Below are positions 57,753 to 64,000 of a DNA stretch of 64,000 nucleotides, piece after piece. Position 1 is the first letter of the stretch, and every line of letters begins with the position of its first letter. The DNA is from an uncultured Thermoanaerobaculia bacterium (GTDB taxonomy: Bacteria > Acidobacteriota > Thermoanaerobaculia > Multivoradales > Multivoraceae), in the NCBI GenBank assembly GCA_951813015.1, contig CATOTG010000006.1, positions 558,001 to 622,000 of the forward strand. The letters are read 5' to 3'. Under the pieces are notes generated by a model, which saw only the letters and a list, made by a program, of their open reading frames with translations, was not told the DNA's origin and did no database searches. The translations under genes and the position numbers were made by a program.

Positions 57753-59816
57753 GTGCCTGACGACGCCTCATCGCGGCCCAACCCGACTCCCTTCGGCGCG
57801 TGGGCGTCGCCGATTTCGGCGCGGGACGTGGCGGAGGGCGCCCGCCGCATCGACGACGTCGGCGCCGCCGGCGACGACGTCTGCTGGATCGAACGGCGGC
57901 CGGAGGAGGGCGGACGCAACGTTCTCGTTCGCCGCGGCGCCGACGGCGAAACCCGCACCCCGACGCCGGACGGCTTCGACGTCCGCAGCCGCGTCCACGA
58001 GTACGGCGGCGGCGCCTTCTGCCTGCTGGGCGCCCCGGCCGACCTCCCCCACGCCTTCGTCAACTTCCAGGACCAGCGCGTCTACCTCGCCACCTCCGCC
58101 ACCTCCGCCCCGACCCCCCTCACGCCCGCCGACGGCGCCCACTACGCCGACCTCGTCTTCGACCGGCGCCGCCACCGCCTGATCGCCGTTCAGGAGCGCC
58201 CGGACCCCGCGGGCGGCGAAGAGCTTGCCGCCCTGGTCGCGATTCCCTTGGCCCCGGCCCCGTCCGCCGACCCGCCGGCGCCCACCGAACTCGTCTCAGG
58301 CGCCGACTTCTACAGCTCGCCGCGGCTCTCGCCCGACGGCGCCAGGCTCGCCTGGCTGAGCTGGAACCACCCCGACATGCCCTGGGACGCCACAAGGCTC
58401 CGCCTCGCCGACCTCGACGACGCCGGGCGCCCGGCCGCCTCACGCGCGGTCGCCGGCGGCGACCCGGCCGCCCCCGAGGCCGTCCAGCAACCGGCCTTCG
58501 ACGCCCACGGCCGCCTCACCTTCATCTCCGACCGCACCGGCTGGTGGAACCTCTACCGCCTGGACGAGCCCCTCCACCCCCGCGCCGCCGAATTCGGCGT
58601 CCCGCCCTGGCTCTTCGGCATGTCCACCTACGCCCACACCGCCTCGGGCATCGTCGCCGCCTGCTGCGAGCAGGGCGTCTGGAGCCTCCTCTTTCTGCCC
58701 GAGTCCGGGCCCGCCGTCCCCATCCCGACCCCGTACACGTCGATCATGTGGCTGCGCTCCGTCGGGCGGCCCGATGGAGGAAACTCGCGCAAGCCGCTTC
58801 GCGGCGTCGCGCCTGATGCCGGCGGGGACTCCGGCGCACCCGGCGGTCTCGACGCCGTCCTCTTCCTCGGCGCCGCGCCCGACCGTCCCGCCGAGCTCGT
58901 CCGACTCTCCCTTTCCGCCGGCGGCGCGCCCGGTGCGCTCGAAGTCCTCGCCGCCACCGGTCCTTCGCCCGACCCCCGCTATCTCTCGCGCGGCCGGCCG
59001 ATCGACTTCCCCTCCGCCGGCGGCCGGCGGGCCTTCGCGTTCTTCTACCCGCCGAAGAACGACGACGCCCACGGCCCGGACGGCGCCAGGCCGCCGCTGA
59101 TCGTCAAGAGTCACGGCGGCCCGACCTCAGCCGCCGAGCACGTGTACGACACCGGCGTGCAGTACTGGACGTCCCGGGGCTTCGCCGTCGTCGACGTGAA
59201 CTACGGCGGCAGCACCGGCTACGGCCGCGCCTACCGCGAGTCCCTGCGCGACCGGTGGGGAATCGTCGATGTCGAGGACTGCGCGGCCGCCGCCGAAGCG
59301 CTCGCGGACCGCGGCGAAGTCGACGCGCGCCAACTGCTGATCCGCGGCGGCAGCGCCGGCGGCTACACGACGCTCGCCGCGCTCGCGTTCAAGGACACCT
59401 TCGCTGCCGGCGCCAGCCACTACGGCGTCGCGGACCTTTCGGCGCTCGCCCGCGACACGCACAAGTTCGAGTCCCGCTATCTTGACCGGCTGGTCGGCCC
59501 GTACCCGGAACAAAGCGACCTCTACGACGAGCGCTCGCCGCTGTCCGCCCGCGACGGCTTTTCCTGCCCGGTCATCTTCTTCCAGGGCGCGGAAGACCGG
59601 ATCGTGCCGCCGAACCAGGCGGAGTCCATGGTCGAGGCGCTGCGCGCCAGGGGCGTCCCGGTCGCCTGCCTCCTCTTCGAAGGCGAACAGCACGGCTTCC
59701 GCCGCGCCGGGAACATCGTCCGCGCCCTGGAAGCCGAACTCAGCTTCTACGGCCAGGTCCTGGGCTTTGAACCCGCCGGCCCCATCGAGCCCGTCACCAT
59801 CCTCGGCCCGGCATAG
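57753..59816 (+). CDS. S9 family peptidase with translated repeat insertion
   Basis: A 687-residue prolyl oligopeptidase-family enzyme (acylaminoacyl or dipeptidyl peptidase-like). The beta-propeller spans about residues 1-420 (SRVHEYGGGAF, YSSPRLSPDGARLAWLSWNH). The hydrolase has Ser in IRGGSAGGYTTLAAL, Asp in QGAEDRIVPPNQ and His in GEQHGFR. The propeller holds a foreign stretch, GGNSRKPLRGVAPDAGGDSG, that translates an inverted family A repeat; the catalytic domain is intact. No signal peptide is seen, so it is probably cytoplasmic. The GTG at 57753 gives the family N-terminus TPFGAWASPISARDVA. Confidence 0.9.
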   Translation: MPDDASSRPNPTPFGAWASPISARDVAEGARRIDDVGAAGDDVCWIERRPEEGGRNVLVRRGADGETRTPTPDGFDVRSRVHEYGGGAFCLLGAPADLPHAFVNFQDQRVYLATSATSAPTPLTPADGAHYADLVFDRRRHRLIAVQERPDPAGGEELAALVAIPLAPAPSADPPAPTELVSGADFYSSPRLSPDGARLAWLSWNHPDMPWDATRLRLADLDDAGRPAASRAVAGGDPAAPEAVQQPAFDAHGRLTFISDRTGWWNLYRLDEPLHPRAAEFGVPPWLFGMSTYAHTASGIVAACCEQGVWSLLFLPESGPAVPIPTPYTSIMWLRSVGRPDGGNSRKPLRGVAPDAGGDSGAPGGLDAVLFLGAAPDRPAELVRLSLSAGGAPGALEVLAATGPSPDPRYLSRGRPIDFPSAGGRRAFAFFYPPKNDDAHGPDGARPPLIVKSHGGPTSAAEHVYDTGVQYWTSRGFAVVDVNYGGSTGYGRAYRESLRDRWGIVDVEDCAAAAEALADRGEVDARQLLIRGGSAGGYTTLAALAFKDTFAAGASHYGVADLSALARDTHKFESRYLDRLVGPYPEQSDLYDERSPLSARDGFSCPVIFFQGAEDRIVPPNQAESMVEALRARGVPVACLLFEGEQHGFRRAGNIVRALEAELSFYGQVLGFEPAGPIEPVTILGPA
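58791..58846 (-). repeat. Family A repeat fragment inside S9 peptidase
   Basis: AAGCCGCTTCGCGGCGTCGC, then GATGCCGGCGGGGACTCCGG and CGCACCCGG: the reverse-oriented head and arm of family A, in frame with the peptidase. Confidence 0.7.
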
Positions 59817-59861
59817 CAACCACCGGGTGCGCAAACCACTACCCCACCGCAGGAGACCCCC

Positions 59862-60197
59862 ATGACCGATACCGCCGCCTCCGTCAGCGCCATCTTCGCC
59901 GAGATGCCCAACCGTCTCGACCCGGAGGCCGCCGCCGGGCTCGACGTCGTCATCCAGTTCGACCTCGCCGGCGACGGCGGCGGCGTCTGGCACTGCGCGA
60001 TCAGCGACGGCGCCTGTGCCGTCAGCAAGGGCGCCAACGACGCGCCGACGATGACCGTGTCGATGGAGGCGGCCGACTACGTCGAGCTCACCTCCGGCGC
60101 CCTGGACGGCATGACGGCCTTCATGACCGGCCGCCTGCGCATCGCCGGCGACATGGGCCTGGCGATGCAGATGCAGAACCTGTTCCGCATGGGCTAA
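59862..60197 (+). CDS. SCP2 sterol-binding domain protein
   Basis: A 111-residue single-domain protein of the SCP2 lipid-carrier fold. Family features are an initial helix (VSAIFAEMPNRLDPEAAAGL), strands VVIQFDLAGDGGGVWHCAI, and DAPTMTVSMEAADYVELTSG followed by GMTAFMTGRLRIAGDMGLAM. Such proteins bind fatty acyl or sterol-like lipids in the cytosol. CAGGAG precedes the ATG. It is isolated between a peptidase and a DUF2235 gene, so no pathway can be named. Confidence 0.88.
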   Translation: MTDTAASVSAIFAEMPNRLDPEAAAGLDVVIQFDLAGDGGGVWHCAISDGACAVSKGANDAPTMTVSMEAADYVELTSGALDGMTAFMTGRLRIAGDMGLAMQMQNLFRMG

Positions 60198-60270
60198 CCT
60201 TCGCGCATCCCGCCTCTTTGTTTCCGCTGCTGCTGCCCCCGAGTCGGGCAGCGAACCCCTTAGGCCCGTT

Positions 60271-61446
60271 TTGGCCGGCCCGCGCAACATCGTCCTCTGC
60301 TTCGACGGCACCTGGAACAGCGAGGACCGGGAGTCGCCCACGAACGTCGTCAAGACGCACCAGGCGCTTCCCGCCTCGACCGCGGCGGGAACGCCGCAGC
60401 TTCCCTACTACGACCGTGGCGTCGGCACGGGCCGCTTCGACCGCGTGCGGGGCGGTGTCGTGGGGCTGGGCCTCGCCCGCAACGTGGAACGCGCCTACGT
60501 CTGGCTGAGTTCGAACTACCGCTCGGGCGATCGACTCTTCCTGTTCGGCTACAGCCGCGGGGCCTACACGGCGCGCTCCCTGGCCGGCCTGATCGGTCTG
60601 TGCGGCGTCCCGGACCCGGAGCGCTGCGCCTCGGCCGGCCGCTCTGTCGCCGTGGTCGCCCACCAGGGCATGGCGATCTACCGGCAACGCCCGGGCGCCG
60701 GACGGTCCGACCGCGCCGGGCGCCACGTGGAAGAGTTCGCGCTGAGCGGCGGCGGCGGCGACCGGCCGTCAACCAGCGCCGATGCGCTGTTCGCGGTTCA
60801 CTTCATCGGCGTCTGGGACACGGTTGGCGCCCTCGGCGTGCCCGTCACCTGGCTGAACTGGGTCGGCGCCCGCCGGCACCGTTTTCACGACGTGCGGCTC
60901 GACCGCCACATCCGCCACGCCTGCCACGCGATTGCGATTGACGAGGAACGCCGCCCGTTCGCCCCCGCGCTGTGGACCAACCGGCCGGCCCCGGGTCAGA
61001 ACGTGTCGCAACTCTGGTTCCCGGGCGTGCACAGCGATGTCGGCGGCGGCCGGCCGGCCACGGCGCTTTCCGACCGCGCCCTGCTCTGGATGTGGGCCAA
61101 GGCTCACGCCGCGGGTCTCGCCCTGCGGCCCGAGGCCGCCGGGGGCCTCGCCCCGGACGAACTCGGTCGCCAGGGGAACTCGATGTCTCTCGTCTACCGC
61201 CTGTTGGGCCGCTACGACCGGCCGGTTGGCGAACAAAGCGAAGACGGACGACCGCTCGTTACCGGCGAAGGCGTCCACTTCTCCGCCGTGCGGCGCCTGG
61301 AGGATGCGGCGACGAGCAGCCGGTACGGCCTCGGCGTCGCCGGCCGCACGCTCGTTCCGGCACTGGAGGCGCAGCGAGTGCGCGCGGCCTCGCCGGCGCC
61401 GGGCGAAGCGAATCCGGAGACCTTCCATTGGGACGCTCCGCCCTGA
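60271..61446 (+). CDS. DUF2235 alpha/beta hydrolase-like protein
   Basis: A 391-residue protein of the DUF2235 group, which includes some type VI secretion phospholipase effectors (Tle1-like). It starts RNIVLCFDGTWNSEDRESPT, has YYDRGVGTG, the nucleophile elbow FLFGYSRGAYTARSLAGLIG near residue 95, FIGVWDTVGALGVP and WFPGVHSDVGGG, the usual Asp/His region. No secretion genes or immunity gene are seen beside it, so an effector role is not supported here. The start is a TTG at 60271; no ATG or GTG precedes the conserved LCFDGTWN motif at close range. Confidence 0.85.
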   Translation: MAGPRNIVLCFDGTWNSEDRESPTNVVKTHQALPASTAAGTPQLPYYDRGVGTGRFDRVRGGVVGLGLARNVERAYVWLSSNYRSGDRLFLFGYSRGAYTARSLAGLIGLCGVPDPERCASAGRSVAVVAHQGMAIYRQRPGAGRSDRAGRHVEEFALSGGGGDRPSTSADALFAVHFIGVWDTVGALGVPVTWLNWVGARRHRFHDVRLDRHIRHACHAIAIDEERRPFAPALWTNRPAPGQNVSQLWFPGVHSDVGGGRPATALSDRALLWMWAKAHAAGLALRPEAAGGLAPDELGRQGNSMSLVYRLLGRYDRPVGEQSEDGRPLVTGEGVHFSAVRRLEDAATSSRYGLGVAGRTLVPALEAQRVRAASPAPGEANPETFHWDAPP

Positions 61447-61480
61447 ACCGCTGCACACGGGACGGCAGGCCGCCGCACAC

Positions 61481-61640
61481 TGCGTGCGCCGGCCTGCCAT
61501 CCGTGCGCCCGCGGACGGGCGGCTTCTCGACTTCGGAGGCTTCGTCCGTGGTCACTGCCATCCGTGCGCCCGCGGACGGGCGCACGGACTGATTCGCGGG
61601 TGGCGCGGGTCCGCGCCACCTAAGGGGTCCTGGCCGGCTT
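61481..61640 (+). repeat. Family A repeat, full form with doubled head
   Basis: GCGTGCGCCGGCCTGCCATC, GTGCGCCCGCGGACGGGCGG, an unrelated 40-bp spacer, then a second GCCATCCGTGCGCCCGCGGA head, CTGATTCGCGGGTGGCGCGG, palindrome GGTCCGCGCCACC and TCCTGGCCGGC end. Confidence 0.85.
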
Positions 61641-61664
61641 TCAGCGCCCTATCCCCCTTAGGTG
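61617..61664. terminator. Inverted repeat between convergent genes
   Basis: CACCTAAGGGG (61617-61627) and CCCCTTAGGTG (61654-61664) form a perfect 11-bp stem around a 26-nt loop. It spans the stop of the minus-strand gene and could terminate transcripts from both sides. The left arm is in the tail of a family A repeat. Confidence 0.55.
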
Positions 61665-62713
61665 AGCTCGAAGGTCCCGCCGGGGTCCTCCAGTCGCGGC
61701 ATGGCGTCCGTTTCATCCGCCTGCGCGCGGACCTCCGCATCGGTGATCCGGGATCTCGTCGGGGTGCTCGGGATCTGCCACTTTGCCGGGATCAGGATGT
61801 GGCGGCGGTTGCCGACGATTGCCCCGGCCGCGACGGACGGCTTCTGGCGGGTCGGCGACTTGCCCTCCCAGAACGTGGCCACGGCGTCCGCGCGTCGCTC
61901 GATGACGAAGCGGACGATGCCGCGCGGCAGGGGGACGCCGGCGCGCTTTACCGCTCGGGCGAGTTCGAGCCACGCCTCCATGTCTCCCCGGACCGCCCGC
62001 GCGCAGAACGTGTTGAACGGCTGCTCCCGGATCCGCGCGCCGGATCGCTTTTCGGCCTGCCGGACCGCCTCCAGGCAGGCGAACGGATTGGGTGGCGATC
62101 CCCGCTGGACCCACTCCTCCTTGTCGCGCGGCGCCCGCCAGTTGAGCCAGTGCCGGGGTTGGCGCATCTCGTGCCCGATTCCGAGGACGTGGGCCAGGAC
62201 CGGCTCGATCATGGGATTGCAGAGGGCGTTGCCGTTCGTGCGCAGCCCGGTGGGCGGAATCGCAACGCCGTCTCCGGTGCGCAGGTGGCGCAGCGGCCTC
62301 GTCTCGCCGGCCCAGAGGAACGTCTCGCGCCGCGGCGGCGGCGGAGCGAGAATCGCCTGCAGCGCCAAAAAGCCGGTCCAGCGGTGGAGGAAGGCCCACG
62401 CGGCATGACCGCCTCCGCCGAGTGCGCTCAGGGCGGCGGCGAGATAGACGCGGCCGGAGTAAAGCGGCGAGTTGAACTCGTTGCCGGCGCCATGCGCCCA
62501 GTAGTGGTCGAGCGCCTCGCGTACCGCCGGCCAGTCGCCGCGGGCGGCGCGCAGGCAGGGTCCGTAGTTCCAGGAGCAGTCGACCCCGACCTTCGGCAGG
62601 GCGTAGTCCGCGCGGGCGCATTGCCGCGACCAGTAGTCGGCCGTCTCCTCCTCCCCCAGGGCGCGGAAGAACATCCCCAGGTCACCAGTGGCTCTCGCCT
62701 CGAGTTTTCGCAT
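61658..62713 (-). CDS. Hypothetical protein, 351 aa
   Basis: Not recognised. The product begins MRKLEARATGDLGMFFRALG and is helix-rich. The first 180 residues have Trp/Tyr/Gly-rich turns (VGVDCSWNYGPCLRAARGDW; HYWAHGAGNEFNSPLYSGR) and one moderately hydrophobic stretch (WAFLHRWTGFLALQAIL). The later part is basic and ends in an acidic tail (DETDAMPRLEDPGGTFELT). A clear signal peptide or catalytic motif is absent. Codon bias agrees with neighbours, and the frame is open on the strand opposite DUF2235, so it is probably a real gene. The ATG at 62713 is the first in frame. Confidence 0.6.
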   Translation of the reverse strand: MRKLEARATGDLGMFFRALGEEETADYWSRQCARADYALPKVGVDCSWNYGPCLRAARGDWPAVREALDHYWAHGAGNEFNSPLYSGRVYLAAALSALGGGGHAAWAFLHRWTGFLALQAILAPPPPRRETFLWAGETRPLRHLRTGDGVAIPPTGLRTNGNALCNPMIEPVLAHVLGIGHEMRQPRHWLNWRAPRDKEEWVQRGSPPNPFACLEAVRQAEKRSGARIREQPFNTFCARAVRGDMEAWLELARAVKRAGVPLPRGIVRFVIERRADAVATFWEGKSPTRQKPSVAAGAIVGNRRHILIPAKWQIPSTPTRSRITDAEVRAQADETDAMPRLEDPGGTFELT

Positions 62714-62876
62714 CGTGTGGACCTTTTGGCTGCCGTGGCGGGGCGTAGTCTGTCAGGCCGGCGTCGCGGCGGCCGGATCCAGCCGTCCGACGGGCCGGCG
62801 TCGTCCGCCGAACCGGCATTCGGCGGCGCCCCTAACCCCAACACCCTCAGTAATTTGAATCCCACACACCGAACCC
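62714..62876. other. Intergenic DNA upstream of strong promoter
   Basis: 163 bp with GGCCGG-rich fragments (62755-62820), possibly eroded family A sequence, then an AT-richer stretch leading into the promoter. No gene seen. Confidence 0.4.
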
Positions 62877-62905
62877 TTGACGAAACCCGTCGGAGGCCCT
62901 ATAGT
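62877..62905 (+). promoter_or_regulatory. Strong sigma-70 promoter
   Basis: TTGACG (62877-62882), 17-bp spacer, TATAGT (62900-62905): the best consensus match in the window. It points toward the secreted protein gene at 63269, with a predicted start near 62912. Confidence 0.7.
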
Positions 62906-63268
62906 GTCGTGCCTCGGAGGAGCTGGATTCGGTTGGAACGCAGCTTCTCGATCCGTTCGTGCCCTAAGGGCTGATGCCTTGGCGTGACTGGATCTTGACC
63001 ATCGTTTCCGCTACAGTTCCCTCACGTCTTGAACAGACGGCCTTGAAGTCTTTTAGCGGGAGGTGATGCGCAGCATCAGCGAAGGTGGCGGTCGGCGGCT
63101 CGTTGAGCCTTCACAGCCATCTTGAGAGAACGTCAGCTGTCGCGACAGCGCGGGTTGTCCGCATCGTCGCGGCTTTGATCTTCGGATCGAATGGAACTGC
63201 CGGGTCGGCATATGGCCGGTCCGGTCAACGAACGGCGGCGAAGAGCCGCTCAAGGAGAAAACAAACTG
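62906..63268 (+). other. Long untranslated leader or unannotated small RNA
   Basis: About 357 bp between the promoter and the next start codon, with no family A repeat and no supported coding frame. Pairing segments include GATGCGCAGCATC (63064-63076) and AGCTGTCGCGACAGC (63135-63149). The composition is less GC-rich than the rest. It could be a structured leader or a separate small RNA. No known riboswitch class was recognised. Confidence 0.45.
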
Positions 63269-64000
63269 ATGAAGCTGATGAAGCACATCACGATCGCGCT
63301 GGTTCTTTGCGCGATTCCGGCGATGGCGTTCGGTCAGACCAGCGTCTCTTGCGACGACTGCACGCACGCCGTGTCCGTCTACATGGGCGAGGGTGGATTT
63401 ATCGCCATGGCCGACGGCGCCGAAATGGTGACCTGGGTCGCCACCTGCGGCGGCGTCACCCGAAGCGGCGAGCTCGCTGCCAACGCGGACGGCATGGTTT
63501 CCGCGCTGTTCAGCATGGACAATGGCCTCGCCTGCATGATGGAAGGCGATGGCAACATGTTTGAGCTCGGCCCCATCATGGATGGCGGCTGGTTCTGGAT
63601 CACGCGTGGCATGAACTCGGCCGTTGGCAACCTGGTTGACATGGACATTCTCGAGAACGACATGGTCGAGCTGACCAGTGCCGGCACCGCCGACGTCTCG
63701 ATGATGACTGGCCGTGGCGCCGTCCTGGTCGAGCAGGCCAGCACGGGCCGTGTCGGCATCCTGCCGAACATCCTGCCGGAGCCTCCGGTGGCTGCTCTCA
63801 GGCTGTGCGGCTACGACGTGAGCGGTACCACCTACAAGCGCCGGGCCAGCAATTGCGCGCTGGGCAACGGTGGAACGATGACCCTCGCGACGACCACCAA
63901 TTCCTTCACCGGAGCGACAACGGTGGTGGCCAACGGGGCCACCATCACCCGTCCGGCCGGTGTGGGCGAAATCGTCGTCGTGATCGACCTGTGGGCCAAC
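63269..64000 (+). CDS. Secreted protein of unknown function, 3' truncated by window edge
   Basis: The first 244 codons of an exported protein open to the window end. The signal peptide MKHITIALVLCAIPAMAFGQ is followed by TSVSCDDCTHAVSVYMGEGG and Gly/Met/Asp-rich beta-like sequence (FWITRGMNSAVGNLVDMDIL; LRLCGYDVSGTTYKRRASNC). Four or more Cys suggest disulfides. AAGGAG lies 11 bases before the ATG at 63269; a second ATG at 63278 has poorer spacing. No family was recognised. The strong promoter upstream and less biased GC content suggest an abundant product. Confidence 0.75.
   Translation, partial: MKLMKHITIALVLCAIPAMAFGQTSVSCDDCTHAVSVYMGEGGFIAMADGAEMVTWVATCGGVTRSGELAANADGMVSALFSMDNGLACMMEGDGNMFELGPIMDGGWFWITRGMNSAVGNLVDMDILENDMVELTSAGTADVSMMTGRGAVLVEQASTGRVGILPNILPEPPVAALRLCGYDVSGTTYKRRASNCALGNGGTMTLATTTNSFTGATTVVANGATITRPAGVGEIVVVIDLWAN

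Noticed and set aside
62995..63017. A second promoter (TTGACC and TACAGT) in the leader
   Set aside because: The spacer is only 11 bp, too short for sigma-70 recognition.

Overview
The window is high-GC DNA from a Gram-negative bacterium. It carries a complete CMP-KDO pathway (kdsB, kdsA, kdsD, kdsC), an MsbA-like exporter, a Tat translocase pair and a lipoprotein peptidase. Tandem VWFA-related secreted proteins and secreted proteins ending in a shared 'VKVLDGC' module suggest Acidobacteriota, perhaps a Thermoanaerobaculia-like lineage. That placement is inference; there is no rRNA here to test it.

Layout. 1-1235: end of an SDR oxidoreductase gene and a carboxymuconolactone decarboxylase-family gene. 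1291-7890: a lower-GC island with a metallophosphoesterase remnant, a single-chain type ISP-like restriction-modification enzyme, a second DNA methyltransferase and a NurA-like protein. 8083-10380: a prolyl oligopeptidase lipoprotein. 10727-16889: kdsB-pyrG-kdsA-kdsD-kdsC-tatA-tatC. 17286-21720: S41 protease, rpmG, tRNA-Asp, tRNA-Val, superoxide dismutase, ECF-type sigma factor and an ArsR regulator. 21810-28209: tRNA(CAT)-tilS-ftsH-cdaA-ybbR-glmM, a c-di-AMP and cell-wall precursor operon. 28361-30522 (minus strand): pdxJ and an NtrC-type regulator. 30770-31921: a Xre/RES toxin-antitoxin pair with a frameshift in the antitoxin. 32019-38962: ligA, then msbA-like, acyl-AMP ligase, ACP and DUF374 acyltransferase genes. 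39336-45234: two matrixin-like secreted metalloproteases sharing a nearly identical 989-bp block, with a related secreted protein between them. 45351-51512: glycosyltransferase, radical SAM-methyltransferase fusion, Gfo/Idh oxidoreductase and pseudokinase. 51641-64000: small secreted protein, ilvD, two VWA proteins, S9 peptidase, SCP2 protein, DUF2235 hydrolase, an unknown protein and the start of a secreted protein behind a strong promoter.

The most striking signal is a dispersed family of GC-rich palindromic repeats (family A; about 20 copies or fragments). The full form is roughly 100 bp: GGTGCGCCGGCC, a GTGCGCCC/GGGCGCAC hairpin, TGGTTCGCGGGTGGCGC, a second palindrome, and a GGCCGGC end. 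It fills most intergenic gaps. It also lies in frame inside protein genes: twice in glmM, in the radical SAM fusion (one insertion plus a 30-bp tandem array), in an S9 peptidase, in the signal-peptide regions of three secreted proteins and at the PdxJ C-terminus. This resembles the in-frame palindromic elements of Rickettsia. A second family (B, about 175 bp) has two inverted copies flanking the radical SAM and oxidoreductase genes.

Starts were chosen from conserved domain onset and Shine-Dalgarno sequences. Many long antisense open frames were dismissed as GC-rich shadows. Calls rest on motif recognition by eye; no database search was run.
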